64,000 bases of DNA, taken from NCBI RefSeq assembly GCF_003700275.1, contig NZ_RBRE01000064.1, positions 1-64,000 on the forward strand. The letters run 5' to 3'. Below the pieces are notes generated by a model. The model saw only the letters and a list, made by a program, of their open reading frames with translations, was not told where the DNA came from and searched no databases. This DNA is from Pseudomonas cichorii (GTDB lineage: Bacteria; Pseudomonadota; Gammaproteobacteria; Pseudomonadales; Pseudomonadaceae). Below are positions 8,533-17,334 of this stretch, in pieces (the first letter of the stretch is position 1; the number at the start of each line of letters is the position of its first letter). The translations under genes and the position numbers were made by a program.

Positions 8533-11268
8533 TTAACTGATCTGGCCGTGACAGTGCTTGAACTTCTTGCCCGAACCACACCAGCACAGCTCGTTGCGGC
8601 CCAGTTTCATGTCGTTGCGAACCGGCGCGGAAGCAACAGCCACATCACCGGCCTCTTCAACCAGTGCCGGCTCTTCCAGGCCCGGTGCATCGGCGTGCTG
8701 GAATTGCATGCGCTTGGCAAGCTCTTCGGATTCGCGACGCAGGCGCGCCTCTTCTTCCTCGGGATCTTCGCGACGAACCTGAACATGGGACAGCACGCGG
8801 ATGGTGTCGCGCTTGATCGAATCCAGCAGTTCCTGGAACAGGGTGAAGGACTCGCGCTTGTATTCCTGTTTCGGGTTCTTCTGTGCATAACCGCGCAGGT
8901 GGATACCGTGACGCAGGTGGTCCATGGTCGACAGGTGGTCTTTCCACAGGTCGTCCAGCACGCGCAGCAGGATCTGCTTCTCGAAGGTGCGCAGCGCTTC
9001 GGCGCTGGCCTGATCTTCCTTCTCGGTGTAGGCGACCAGCAACTCGGCCAGGATCTTCTCGCGCAGGGTTTCTTCGTGCAGGTGATCGTCTTCGTCGAGC
9101 CATTGCTGGATCGGCAGCTTCACGGCGAAATCGCTGTTGAGCGACGCCTCCAGACCGGCAACATCCCACTGCTCGGGCAGCGATTGTGGCGGAATGTGCT
9201 GACTGATCAGACCGTTGAGCACTTCTTCGCGGAAGTCGCTGATGGTGTCACCGATATTGGTGGCCGACAGCAGGCTGTTACGCATGTGGTAGATCACTTT
9301 ACGCTGCTCGTTGGCAACGTCGTCGAATTCCAGCAATTGCTTGCGGATATCGAAGTTGCGACCTTCTACCTTGCGCTGCGCCTTTTCGATAGCGTTGGTC
9401 ACCATGCGGTGCTCGATCGCTTCGCCGGACTGCATGCCCAGGGCCTTCATGAAGTTCTTCACCCGGTCAGAGGCAAAGATGCGCATCAGGCTGTCTTCCA
9501 GGGACAGATAGAAACGGCTGGAACCGGTATCGCCCTGACGACCGGCACGACCACGCAACTGGTTGTCGATACGGCGCGATTCATGGCGCTCGGAAGCGAT
9601 GACGTGCAGGCCGCCCGCTTCGATCACCTGCTGATGACGTTTCTGCCAGTCGGCCTTGATCTGTGCGATCTGTTCGTCGGTCGGGTTTTCGAGGTTGGCA
9701 ACTTCGACTTCCCAGTTACCGCCGAGCAGGATATCGGTACCGCGACCGGCCATGTTGGTGGCGATGGTCAGCGCGCCCGGACGACCGGCCTGGGCGATGA
9801 TTTCCGCTTCCTTCTCGTGGAACTTGGCGTTCAGGACCTTGTGCTCGATACCTTCCTTGTTGAGCAAATTGGACATGTGCTCGGAGGTTTCGATGGTCGC
9901 CGTACCCACCAGCACCGGACGGTTTTCCGCCAGACAGGCCTTGATGTCGGTAACGATTGCCGCGTACTTCTCTTCCGCCGTCAGGTAGACGAGGTCGTTG
10001 AAGTCCTTGCGCGCCAGCGGCTTGTTCGGCGGGATGACCATCACCGACAGGCTGTAGATCTGGTGGAACTCGAACGCTTCGGTGTCGGCCGTACCGGTCA
10101 TGCCGGACAGCTTGGAGTACAGACGGAAGTAGTTCTGGAAAGTGGTCGACGCCAGCGTCTGGCTTTCGGCCTGGATGTTGAGGTTTTCCTTGGCCTCGAT
10201 GGCCTGGTGCAGGCCTTCGGACAGGCGACGGCCCGGCATGGTACGACCGGTGTGCTCGTCGACCAGCAGAACCTGGCCATCCTGAACGATGTATTCGACG
10301 TTGCGGTTGAACAGCGTGTGGGCACGCAGACCGGCATACACGTGGGTCAGCAGGCCCAGGTTATGCGCCGAGTACAGGCTCTCGCCTTCGGCCAGCAGAC
10401 CGACTTCGGTCAGCAGTTCTTCGATGAACTGGTGACCGGCTTCGTTCAGCTCGACCTGACGGCTCTTCTCGTCGATGGTGTAGTGGCCCGGCTTGGTAAC
10501 CTCGCCTTCCACTTCCTCGATGTGCCGCACCAGACGCGGAATCAGGCGGTTGATTTCGGTATACAGCCTGGAGCTGTCTTCGGCCTGACCGGAAATGATC
10601 AGCGGGGTACGGGCTTCGTCGATGAGAATCGAGTCGACTTCGTCGATCACGCAGAAGTTGAGCTCACGCTGGAACTTGTCTTCCATGCTGAAAGCCATGT
10701 TGTCGCGCAGGTAATCGAAACCGAATTCGTTGTTGGTGCCGTAGGTGATGTCGGAAGCGTAGGCAGCGCGCTTCTCTTCCGGCGGCTGGAATGGCGTGAC
10801 GATCCCTACGGTCAGGCCGAGGAATTCGTACAGCGGACGCATCCAGTTGGCGTCACGACGTGCCAGGTAGTCGTTCACGGTAACCACGTGGACGCCCTTG
10901 CCGGACAGTGCGTTCAGGTAAACGGCCAGCGTACCTACCAGGGTCTTGCCCTCACCGGTACGCATTTCGGCGATCTGGCCTTCATGCAGGGTCATGCCGC
11001 CGATCAACTGCACGTCGAAGTGGCGCATACCCATGACACGCTTGCCGGCTTCACGCGCAACCGCGAAAGCTTCGGGAAGGAGCTTATCGAGGGTCTCGCC
11101 TTTGGCTATGCGGGCCTTGAACTCTTCGGTCTTGGCACGCAGTTGCTCGTCCGAAAGGGCCACCATTTGCTCTTCGAAGGCATTGACGATCTGTACCGTC
11201 TTGAGCATGCGCTTGACTTCACGCTCGTTCTTGCTTCCAAAAAGTTTTTTTAACAAAGGCGCAAACAT
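8533..11268 (-). CDS. secA: Preprotein translocase ATPase SecA
   Basis: A 911-residue cytoplasmic motor that drives unfolded proteins through SecYEG. The Walker A motif is MRTGEGKT, the DEAD-type Walker B is VIDEVDSILIDEA, and motif VI is QLRGRAGRQGD. The C-terminal zinc-binding tail CWCGSGKKFKHCHG, which contacts SecB and lipid, is intact. The ATG at 11268 begins MFAPLLKKLFGS, the usual Pseudomonas SecA start. It supplies Sec export for T2SS, lipoprotein and envelope proteins encoded nearby. Confidence 0.98.
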   Translation of the reverse strand: MFAPLLKKLFGSKNEREVKRMLKTVQIVNAFEEQMVALSDEQLRAKTEEFKARIAKGETLDKLLPEAFAVAREAGKRVMGMRHFDVQLIGGMTLHEGQIAEMRTGEGKTLVGTLAVYLNALSGKGVHVVTVNDYLARRDANWMRPLYEFLGLTVGIVTPFQPPEEKRAAYASDITYGTNNEFGFDYLRDNMAFSMEDKFQRELNFCVIDEVDSILIDEARTPLIISGQAEDSSRLYTEINRLIPRLVRHIEEVEGEVTKPGHYTIDEKSRQVELNEAGHQFIEELLTEVGLLAEGESLYSAHNLGLLTHVYAGLRAHTLFNRNVEYIVQDGQVLLVDEHTGRTMPGRRLSEGLHQAIEAKENLNIQAESQTLASTTFQNYFRLYSKLSGMTGTADTEAFEFHQIYSLSVMVIPPNKPLARKDFNDLVYLTAEEKYAAIVTDIKACLAENRPVLVGTATIETSEHMSNLLNKEGIEHKVLNAKFHEKEAEIIAQAGRPGALTIATNMAGRGTDILLGGNWEVEVANLENPTDEQIAQIKADWQKRHQQVIEAGGLHVIASERHESRRIDNQLRGRAGRQGDTGSSRFYLSLEDSLMRIFASDRVKNFMKALGMQSGEAIEHRMVTNAIEKAQRKVEGRNFDIRKQLLEFDDVANEQRKVIYHMRNSLLSATNIGDTISDFREEVLNGLISQHIPPQSLPEQWDVAGLEASLNSDFAVKLPIQQWLDEDDHLHEETLREKILAELLVAYTEKEDQASAEALRTFEKQILLRVLDDLWKDHLSTMDHLRHGIHLRGYAQKNPKQEYKRESFTLFQELLDSIKRDTIRVLSHVQVRREDPEEEEARLRRESEELAKRMQFQHADAPGLEEPALVEEAGDVAVASAPVRNDMKLGRNELCWCGSGKKFKHCHGQIS

Positions 11269-11575
11269 ATCGACAGGATCTTCCACACATAGGAATGGAG
11301 GGCGGCCCCGTGAGTCGCCCGTGCAGCCTTATGGCCGCATGCGAACGAGTATTCTACCCGGAAACGATGGTGAGGAAAGTGGCGTTATTCCACGATGCTG
11401 GCACAGCGCTGTGACGGGGCAGACTTACAATGGGGCCATTCTTTAACACTTCAACCCATTCGGGAGAGAAGTTACTCATTGATTTGCATATAAAAGCACG
11501 GAAATGCCGCCGAACGAAGCTGCAACAACGCTTTCTGTTAACATGATGGCCTCGTCACACGCCGGCAACGCATCC
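11269..11575. promoter_or_regulatory. Divergent secA/dciA promoter region
   Basis: This 307-base stretch has no gene. It holds a 12-bp perfect palindrome, CACAGCGCTGTG, at 11402-11413 and AT-rich segments (GCATATAAAAGC near 11487 and TAACAT near 11540) that could be -10 regions for dciA. No SecM-like arrest peptide was seen ahead of secA. The individual promoters could not be fixed. Confidence 0.45.
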
Positions 11576-12031
11576 ATGGCCTTTCGTCCCATCACCGCTC
11601 GAACTCCCGTCGTTCTGCTGCGCGATGCCAAGCCGCTCAAGGCCATTTTTCGCCATGCCGAGCGTCTGAGCCACCTTCAGCGCCTGCTGGAAAGCCAGTT
11701 GCAACCTGCCGCCCGCGAGCATTGCCATGTGGCTTCATGGCGCGAAGGCAGCCTGTTGCTGATTGTGACCGACGGTCACTGGGCCACGCGGCTGCGCTAT
11801 CAGCAAAAGCGCCTGCAGCGGCAATTGGTCGCTTTCAACGAATTCGCCAACCTGACGCGCATTGTCTTCAAGGTACAGCCTCCTACCGTGCCTCGGGGAG
11901 CCGTCGGTCATACCATCGACTTGTCGACCGCAGCCGCCGAAAGCATCCAGGCCACCGCCGATGGCATCAGCGATCCGAAACTGCGCGCCGCGCTGGAACG
12001 TCTGGCCAGTCACGCCAAAGACAAGAAGTAA
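11576..12031 (+). CDS. dciA: DciA-like DUF721 protein, DnaB loader
   Basis: A 151-residue protein of the DUF721/DciA family, the ancestral loader or activator of the replicative helicase in bacteria lacking DnaC. The N-terminal KH-like DUF721 core includes LQRLLESQLQPA, CHVASWREGSLLLIVTDGHWATRLRYQ and an Arg/Leu-rich helix. The ATG at 11576 (MAFRPITART) is preferred over upstream starts by family similarity. It is the last core gene before the accessory island; in PAO1 the equivalent lies between lpxC and secA. Confidence 0.88.
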   Translation: MAFRPITARTPVVLLRDAKPLKAIFRHAERLSHLQRLLESQLQPAAREHCHVASWREGSLLLIVTDGHWATRLRYQQKRLQRQLVAFNEFANLTRIVFKVQPPTVPRGAVGHTIDLSTAAAESIQATADGISDPKLRAALERLASHAKDKK

Positions 12032-12034
12032 CGT

Positions 12035-12709
12035 TCAGCGCTTGCCCAAAACCGTTTCAAATTGCGACGCGCCCGGCTTGAGCAGACCTGCCTGAACCAG
12101 CACCGGCGTCACCATGGCCTCGGGCTCGACCTGGCCACTGAGTTTGATCCGGCTCATGGCAGGTTCCAGCCCGATCTCGAAACGATGCTCTGCATCGCGC
12201 CGGACCTCAGCCAACAACTTCAGCCCTCCCCGGCACTCAAGCCTGAGCTGAGCGTTGCCCAACAGCACCATCCACGGCGACAGCAACGCCAGATCCTTGC
12301 CGGACAACTCCCCCTGGCTGGACATGCACGTTGCGCCGCGGCCCTGAATCAGCAAGCGGCCCTGCCAGCGACCGTCCAGCACGTAGCCTGTGGCTGGCGT
12401 GACCCGCCCCGTGACAGGCATCAACTCCGCGCGCCATGCCCAGGGCCAGCCCTGCGCGTTCAATTCCCAGCCCTGCTGCTGAAAACCGGCATTGACCTGT
12501 GCCTGACCGCTCCACGGACGAATATCCCAGCGCAAAGGCCCGATGGCACCCAGTCGCTGCATCTGTCCGCGCCACAGGGTTCCCTGGATACCTTGCGGCT
12601 GCCAGTCGGGTGCCCAGTTGACGAAACGGGCGAGAAACGCGGCTGGCGCATTCAGCGCAAGCGTCAGAGCAAACACCAATGCGCCGACCGCCCATAACCT
12701 GCGCTTCAT
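12035..12709 (-). CDS. gspN: Type II secretion protein N
   Basis: A 224-residue inner-membrane/periplasmic protein with one N-terminal TM helix (about residues 5-25). The beta-rich periplasmic body has Trp-rich repeats (WAPDWQPQGIQGTLWRG, LRWDIRPWSG) typical of GspN. GspN is an accessory, not universal, T2SS component. It is the last gene of the secretion operon and overlaps gspM by four bases. Its stop is only three bases from the convergent dciA stop, which marks the left border of the island. Confidence 0.88.
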   Translation of the reverse strand: MKRRLWAVGALVFALTLALNAPAAFLARFVNWAPDWQPQGIQGTLWRGQMQRLGAIGPLRWDIRPWSGQAQVNAGFQQQGWELNAQGWPWAWRAELMPVTGRVTPATGYVLDGRWQGRLLIQGRGATCMSSQGELSGKDLALLSPWMVLLGNAQLRLECRGGLKLLAEVRRDAEHRFEIGLEPAMSRIKLSGQVEPEAMVTPVLVQAGLLKPGASQFETVLGKR

Positions 12710-13143
12710 GGATGCCCCTCGCTACGACCCACGTCCAGACTGAATACCAACCCTTGATGCCCTTGTTCGAGGCTCCAGCGCAGCGGCCGCCCGCCCTGCT
12801 CCTGAATACTGCGCAGCACCTGCGCCAGGGTTTCGGCGCGAGTCAGTTCACCTTGCAGTTGCCAGATATCGCCTCGCTGTTCGACCCGCGTCAGCACCAG
12901 CCCGCGGGCACTGGCAAGCGCCTGCCAGTATTCGCCGCTGAATGCAGGGCCGGGGCTCAGCGCCTGGGCCTGCTGCGCAAGAAGCGGCCATTGCCGCAGT
13001 TCCTTGCCCCAGGCCAGTAACGGACGACCGATCAGCACCAGCAACAGGGTCAGAACCATCACCCAGCCGGCCAGCAATGCGTAGCGTCGAGCTGGCGGCA
13101 GTGCAGCGAAGGCGCTTGAAGCGCGCAGAAACAAGCCGTTCAT
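12706..13143 (-). CDS. gspM: Type II secretion protein M
   Basis: A 145-residue bitopic inner-membrane protein of the T2SS assembly platform. A short cytoplasmic tail is followed by one TM helix (LLAGWVMVLTLLLVLIGRPL, residues about 21-42) and a small ferredoxin-like periplasmic domain that ends in the sequence RPLRWSLEQGHQGLVFSLDV. GspM binds GspL. The ATG at 13143 overlaps the gspL stop as ATGA, pointing to coupled translation. Confidence 0.9.
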   Translation of the reverse strand: MNGLFLRASSAFAALPPARRYALLAGWVMVLTLLLVLIGRPLLAWGKELRQWPLLAQQAQALSPGPAFSGEYWQALASARGLVLTRVEQRGDIWQLQGELTRAETLAQVLRSIQEQGGRPLRWSLEQGHQGLVFSLDVGRSEGHP

Positions 13144-14276
13144 GGTTGCGCATCCAGATTGAAATTGAGCGTCAGCAGAGCCGTCTTGGGGTCGGCTTCG
13201 ACGCTGACCTTCGCACCCACGGCCCTGGCCATGCTCTGCCAGTGCTCCAGGGCCGGAGCCGGGGTACTGCCGTTCAGGACCAGACGCAAGGTTCGCCCGT
13301 CGAAGTAAGTACCGGACACGCCCCAGCTCTGCTGACTGTCGAGCCACAGCGCCACGGCCTGTTCCAGTTCGACAATCTGCTGCTGACGGCTGCGCCAGTC
13401 GGTCTGTTCGGCCTGCAGACGGGACAACTGCCGCGTTGCTTGCTGAGCAGTGGCAACCGGGCCGGTCACGGCTTCGACCTGGGCTTTCCAGACTGGCACC
13501 TGTTGCCAGAACTGGACCAGCATCAGAGCGCCCCAGCAGAGAGCCAGCACCGCACTGATCCCGGCCAGACCCAGCTGGGTTTTGCTAAAAGGCAGCGTTC
13601 GGCGCCGGGGCCTGGAGCGGCGCTGGCCAGAGCGCGGTAACAGATTGGGCAAGCGAGCCAATGCGGCCCACTGCTCTGGCCACGGGCCGGTCATGTCATT
13701 GCTCGGATGACGCCAGTCGTCAGGCACATCACCCAGGATTTCCGGCCATACCAGCCACTGCTGTACGCCATTTTCGGCGCCGCGCAACAGACAACGACCC
13801 TCGGCACGCGACCAGCACAGGGTCTGGCCCACCGCCTGCGCTGGGAGCAATTGCATCTCGGCCCACAGGTAATCCGGCGCGATGCCGCGCTCTTCGCATT
13901 CAGCCAGCCAGCGCTGTACAAGCGCCCGCTCCACCACCATCAATTGCAGATGCCCGGCGACCCGCGACAGGCAACTGACCTGCAGCTCTTCGGCAGGCTG
14001 CTGCAACTGCTCTTCCAGCAGTTGCGGCCACTCATGGGGCTTGAGGCCCGGTGGCGCTGGCACCTGAAAATGGCTGCACTGTGCCGAAGGGATAATCAGG
14101 GCAAGCGTGTTCTGTAGAAAATGCGCAGGCGGCGGCCAGTCGCCGTGTTCGTTCCCCGGCACACGTCGCCATTGCCAGGCCTGCGCCGCGTTGAGCGCAG
14201 GACGCAGCAACAACCAGTGGCGTGCCGCACGCCGCCTGGCGCCCCAGCGTTCAAACATGGCGACAACCCGCTTCAC
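13140..14276 (-). CDS. gspL: Type II secretion protein L
   Basis: A 378-residue inner-membrane protein linking the GspE ATPase to the platform. The N-terminal half is the cytoplasmic actin-like domain, one TM helix lies near residues 245-265 (LAGISAVLALCWGALMLVQF), then a coiled-coil and a periplasmic ferredoxin-like domain. The start is taken as the GTG at 14276, which overlaps the gspJ stop as GTGA. An ATG six codons later is the alternative. Confidence 0.88.
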   Translation of the reverse strand: MKRVVAMFERWGARRRAARHWLLLRPALNAAQAWQWRRVPGNEHGDWPPPAHFLQNTLALIIPSAQCSHFQVPAPPGLKPHEWPQLLEEQLQQPAEELQVSCLSRVAGHLQLMVVERALVQRWLAECEERGIAPDYLWAEMQLLPAQAVGQTLCWSRAEGRCLLRGAENGVQQWLVWPEILGDVPDDWRHPSNDMTGPWPEQWAALARLPNLLPRSGQRRSRPRRRTLPFSKTQLGLAGISAVLALCWGALMLVQFWQQVPVWKAQVEAVTGPVATAQQATRQLSRLQAEQTDWRSRQQQIVELEQAVALWLDSQQSWGVSGTYFDGRTLRLVLNGSTPAPALEHWQSMARAVGAKVSVEADPKTALLTLNFNLDAQP

Positions 14277-14863
14277 GGACGGCTATCGGGCAAGCTGAAG
14301 GTGCAGACATAAGGCGCTCCATGACGCTCGAATTCGAGTCGCACGCCCCGATCGGGCTGCAATGCGACGGTGGAAGGAAACGCCAGCCAGCGGGTTCCCT
14401 GATAAAAGCTGAAGCGCACCTGCTCGATGTCGTCCAACCGCTCACGAGCGTCCCAGCGCGGCGCACCGGCGGCATACAGGTCCGCCGAAGTCGACAGGCT
14501 CAGGCGCCGCTCGCGCGGGCTGAACTCCAGCCGCTGCCGCTGCAATCTCGATTGCCCTGCAACCTCGGGCCAGGCGGTCAACGCGACCCAGTTCAGTTGA
14601 TTGGCGCCCGGCTGCCAGTCGAGCCAGGTCAGCGGCAACGGCAGGCGCTGTTCATACAGACGGCGCAGCACCAGTCCATCCAGACGCCGCTCCAGCGCCA
14701 GGCAGAATTCCAGTACCAGCGGTTCGTTGCCCGGTTCGGCCAGCCGCTCGCGAACCGCGATCCAGCCGTTTACCAACGCCGCCAGCACCACACCGACCAC
14801 CGCCGTCAACGCCATGGCCACCAGCAATTCGACCAGGGTCAGGCCACGCTGCCGATGCCTCAC
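14273..14863 (-). CDS. gspJ: Type II secretion minor pseudopilin J
   Basis: A 196-residue minor pseudopilin, part of the GspI-J-K tip complex that starts pseudopilus assembly. A class III leader RHRQRG|LTLVELLVAM shows the prepilin-peptidase site (Gly at -1, Glu at +5) followed by the hydrophobic helix. The globular part is beta-rich. Its start overlaps the gspI stop. The peptidase gene gspO is absent here, so PilD from elsewhere is presumably used. Confidence 0.92.
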   Translation of the reverse strand: MRHRQRGLTLVELLVAMALTAVVGVVLAALVNGWIAVRERLAEPGNEPLVLEFCLALERRLDGLVLRRLYEQRLPLPLTWLDWQPGANQLNWVALTAWPEVAGQSRLQRQRLEFSPRERRLSLSTSADLYAAGAPRWDARERLDDIEQVRFSFYQGTRWLAFPSTVALQPDRGVRLEFERHGAPYVCTFSLPDSRP

Positions 14864-15225
14864 GGACGCACCAGAAACACGGTGAAGTTGCCCAGCGGCT
14901 CGCGCTCATCGCGGGCGGCGAACAGCGCCAGCTCTCCGCGACGCAAGTGCTGGACGCCAGTCATGCCCAGTTCAAGCCGCCAGTAGCAGGTCTTGTCGCC
15001 CTGCTGCAACTCACCGCTGACCCTGTTGATCTGCGGCCAGTAGCGCTCGACCCCGAAACTCGCCTCCAGCTCGCGGGCACACAAGGCGCCGAGGCGATGT
15101 TGCTGCACGGCCTGATGCACAGTGATGCGCTGGCGCAACATCTGACTGACCATCATGGTCATGACCGCTGCGATACCCAGCGCGACCATGACCTCCAGCA
15201 GAGTGAAGCCGCGCTGACGCTTCAT
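14860..15225 (-). CDS. gspI: Type II secretion minor pseudopilin I
   Basis: A 121-residue minor pseudopilin with leader MKRQRG|FTLLEVMVALGI (cleavage after Gly6, Glu at +5), an N-terminal hydrophobic helix and a short globular domain containing LCARELEASFG and the YWRLELGM segment. The ATG at 15225 is chosen because it gives a standard prepilin leader; an upstream extension has no such feature. It overlaps gspH by four bases. Confidence 0.92.
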   Translation of the reverse strand: MKRQRGFTLLEVMVALGIAAVMTMMVSQMLRQRITVHQAVQQHRLGALCARELEASFGVERYWPQINRVSGELQQGDKTCYWRLELGMTGVQHLRRGELALFAARDEREPLGNFTVFLVRP

Positions 15226-15671
15226 GGCAGCTTCACCTGGGTCAGGCTGTTGTCGGTGCGCCATTCCCAGCGCTGTCGTCCTTCGGGCCATTGCCAGTTG
15301 AGATTCACCGCAGCAGCGACACCCGCCGGGGTGAACACCACTCGCGGTTCGGCGGATACCGGCCAGTCGGCCAGCAACCCTGCGGGCCACGCTTTCATGC
15401 GGGTCGCATCCAACACCCAGAGCGTTTGATCCTTGCTGCGGGTCATGCGCACGAACTCCGGCTGGCGGCCATTCCAGCGCATTCCCGACACCTCACCGCT
15501 GTGCCGGGCTTGCGCGGCGCGGGTCCGGGCTTCGGCAGCCAGTTGCTCCAGGGCCTGCTGCATCGGGGCCTGTCCTGAATCCAGCCAGGCCACACTCAGG
15601 CCGCTGAACAGGCCGATGATCAGCAACACCACCAGCATCTCCAGCAGTGAAAAGCCCCGTGACATCTTCAC
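15222..15671 (-). CDS. gspH: Type II secretion minor pseudopilin H
   Basis: A 149-residue minor pseudopilin with a prepilin leader MSRG|FSLLEMLVVLLIIG and a beta-rich globular domain with RWNGRQPEFVRM and WVLDATRM. Two starts are possible: GTG at 15671 or ATG at 15665. Neither has a strong ribosome site, and the gene sits two bases after the gspG stop, so coupling is likely. The ATG gives the more usual leader length. Confidence 0.88.
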   Translation of the reverse strand: MKMSRGFSLLEMLVVLLIIGLFSGLSVAWLDSGQAPMQQALEQLAAEARTRAAQARHSGEVSGMRWNGRQPEFVRMTRSKDQTLWVLDATRMKAWPAGLLADWPVSAEPRVVFTPAGVAAAVNLNWQWPEGRQRWEWRTDNSLTQVKLP

Positions 15672-15673
15672 GT

Positions 15674-16111
15674 CTAGAGGTTCCAGTTACCGATATCGCC
15701 ATCGGTCCCTTCGCCGCCCTGCGCGCCGTCGGCACCCAGCGAATAGATGTCGATACGTCCGTGCTCGCCGGGAGCGCGATAGTGATACGGGTTGCCCCAC
15801 GGGTCCGCCGGCAGACGACGGATATAGCCATCGGCTCGCCAGGAACGCGCCAGCGGCTCAACGGTGGGGGCACTGGTCAACGCACCAAGGCCCTGTTCGC
15901 TGCTGGGGTAGCGCAGGTTATCGAGGCGATACATGTCCAGCGCCTGCTCCAGCGTCGACAGGTCGGCCAGGACTTTCTGGCGCATGGCCTTGTCCTGATT
16001 GCCCAGGACGCTGGGCGCAACCACGGCAATCAACAGACCGATGATGAAGATCACCACCATGATTTCCATCAGCGTGAAACCACGCTGGCGGCGCAGGAAA
16101 GACGCAGGCAT
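15674..16111 (-). CDS. gspG: Type II secretion major pseudopilin G
   Basis: The 145-residue main subunit of the pseudopilus. The leader is FLRRQRG|FTLMEIMVVIFIIG with Glu at +5. The C-terminal globular domain has the calcium-site region and conserved DPWGNPYHYRAPGEHG and DIYSLGADG motifs. The ATG at 16111 has GGAG nine bases upstream; a longer start at 16126 would put that site inside the coding region. It lies 17 bases after gspF. Confidence 0.95.
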   Translation of the reverse strand: MPASFLRRQRGFTLMEIMVVIFIIGLLIAVVAPSVLGNQDKAMRQKVLADLSTLEQALDMYRLDNLRYPSSEQGLGALTSAPTVEPLARSWRADGYIRRLPADPWGNPYHYRAPGEHGRIDIYSLGADGAQGGEGTDGDIGNWNL

Positions 16112-16128
16112 AAGACGGTTCTCCATGA

Positions 16129-17331
16129 TCAGAAAGTAAGTCCCTGGTTGAGCTGCATGATCGGCAGCAGCACAGCCAGGACGATGAACAGCACCACGCC
16201 GCCCATCAGCAGAATCATCAAGGGCTCGAACAGGGCCATGAGCATGTCCACCTGACGGGTGAAACCGCGCTCCTGGTTGTCGGCAACCCGTTCGAGCATG
16301 TCCGGCAAGGTGCCGCTGGCCTCGCCACTGGCAACCATGTTGAGCAGCAGCGGCGGGAAATGTCCGGCAGCATTCAGGGCCCGATGCAGGCTGACGCCGC
16401 CTTCGACCTGCTCGCGCACCGCTTGCAGAGCCCGATGTACTTCGCGGTTGGCCACCGTGGCAGTCGCCACTTGCAGGGCTTCGAGCAGCGGCACACCACT
16501 GCCCACCAGAATCGCCAGGCTGCGGGACAGCCGTGCGCTTTCCAGTACGGTCAGCAACGGGCCGACCTTGGGCAGGCGCAGCAACCCGCGATCCAGACGC
16601 AAGCGCCAATGCGCCTTGCGCAGCAGAAAGCCCGCCGCCATGGCCGCCAGAAACCCCAGCGCCAGCAACCACGGGCCGACCCGCAGCAGCCCTTCGCTGA
16701 TGCCGATCAACAGTTGAGTAATCAGCGGCAGGCTCTGCCCGGTATGGCTGAATTGCTCGGTGAGCTTGGGGACCACGAAAGTCATCAGGCCAATCACCAC
16801 CGCCAGCGATACCAGCATCAGCACCGCCGGATAGATCATTGCGGTGCGCGCCTTGTGCCGCTGACGCTGAACCTGTTCAAGGTGCTCGGCAAGTCGCTCC
16901 AGTACCGGGGCCAGCTTGCCGGAGCGCTCGCCCGCCTCGACCAATGCGCAATACAATCCGTTGAACAGTCCGCCCTGGCGCCGCAGGCTCTGCGCCAGGC
17001 TGTGACCTTCGCCAAGCGAGCCGCGCACCGCCACCAGCAGATTGCGAATCGCCGGCTCGGCCAGTTGCCGCTCAAGCGTCGCCAGGGCATCCACCAGCGG
17101 AATACCAGCGCTCAACAGGGTCGCCAACTGGCGTGTCAGTTCGCACAACTGGGTGTGATTAAGCCGCTGGCCGCGCGGGCTGCGAGTGCTCGGACTCTGG
17201 ATCTGCAAGTCGCGGGCAAACAGTCCCTGCTCGCGCAGCAACTGCCGCGCATGCCGTTCGTTTTCCGCCTGCAGGCTGGCCTTGCGCGTGCGCCCGGCCG
17301 GATCGAGGGCCTGATAACGATAAGTCGGCAC
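16129..17331 (-). CDS. gspF: Type II secretion inner-membrane platform protein F
   Basis: A 400-residue polytopic protein, the core of the T2SS platform. Two repeated T2SSF domains, each beginning with a helical cytoplasmic region (TRQLATLLSAGIPLVDALATLE; SRSLAILVGSGVPLLEALQVAT), are followed by hydrophobic segments near residues 165-190, 215-235 and the C-terminus (LFEPLMILLMGGVVLFIVLA). The N-terminus MPTYRYQALDPAGR is typical. Starts three bases after gspE. Confidence 0.96.
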   Translation of the reverse strand: MPTYRYQALDPAGRTRKASLQAENERHARQLLREQGLFARDLQIQSPSTRSPRGQRLNHTQLCELTRQLATLLSAGIPLVDALATLERQLAEPAIRNLLVAVRGSLGEGHSLAQSLRRQGGLFNGLYCALVEAGERSGKLAPVLERLAEHLEQVQRQRHKARTAMIYPAVLMLVSLAVVIGLMTFVVPKLTEQFSHTGQSLPLITQLLIGISEGLLRVGPWLLALGFLAAMAAGFLLRKAHWRLRLDRGLLRLPKVGPLLTVLESARLSRSLAILVGSGVPLLEALQVATATVANREVHRALQAVREQVEGGVSLHRALNAAGHFPPLLLNMVASGEASGTLPDMLERVADNQERGFTRQVDMLMALFEPLMILLMGGVVLFIVLAVLLPIMQLNQGLTF

Positions 17332-17334
17332 CGA

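Noticed and set aside
8509..11253. 914-codon open frame on the plus strand opposite secA
   Set aside because: It is the antisense shadow of secA, which has all its motifs; codon bias of the real gene keeps the opposite frame open.
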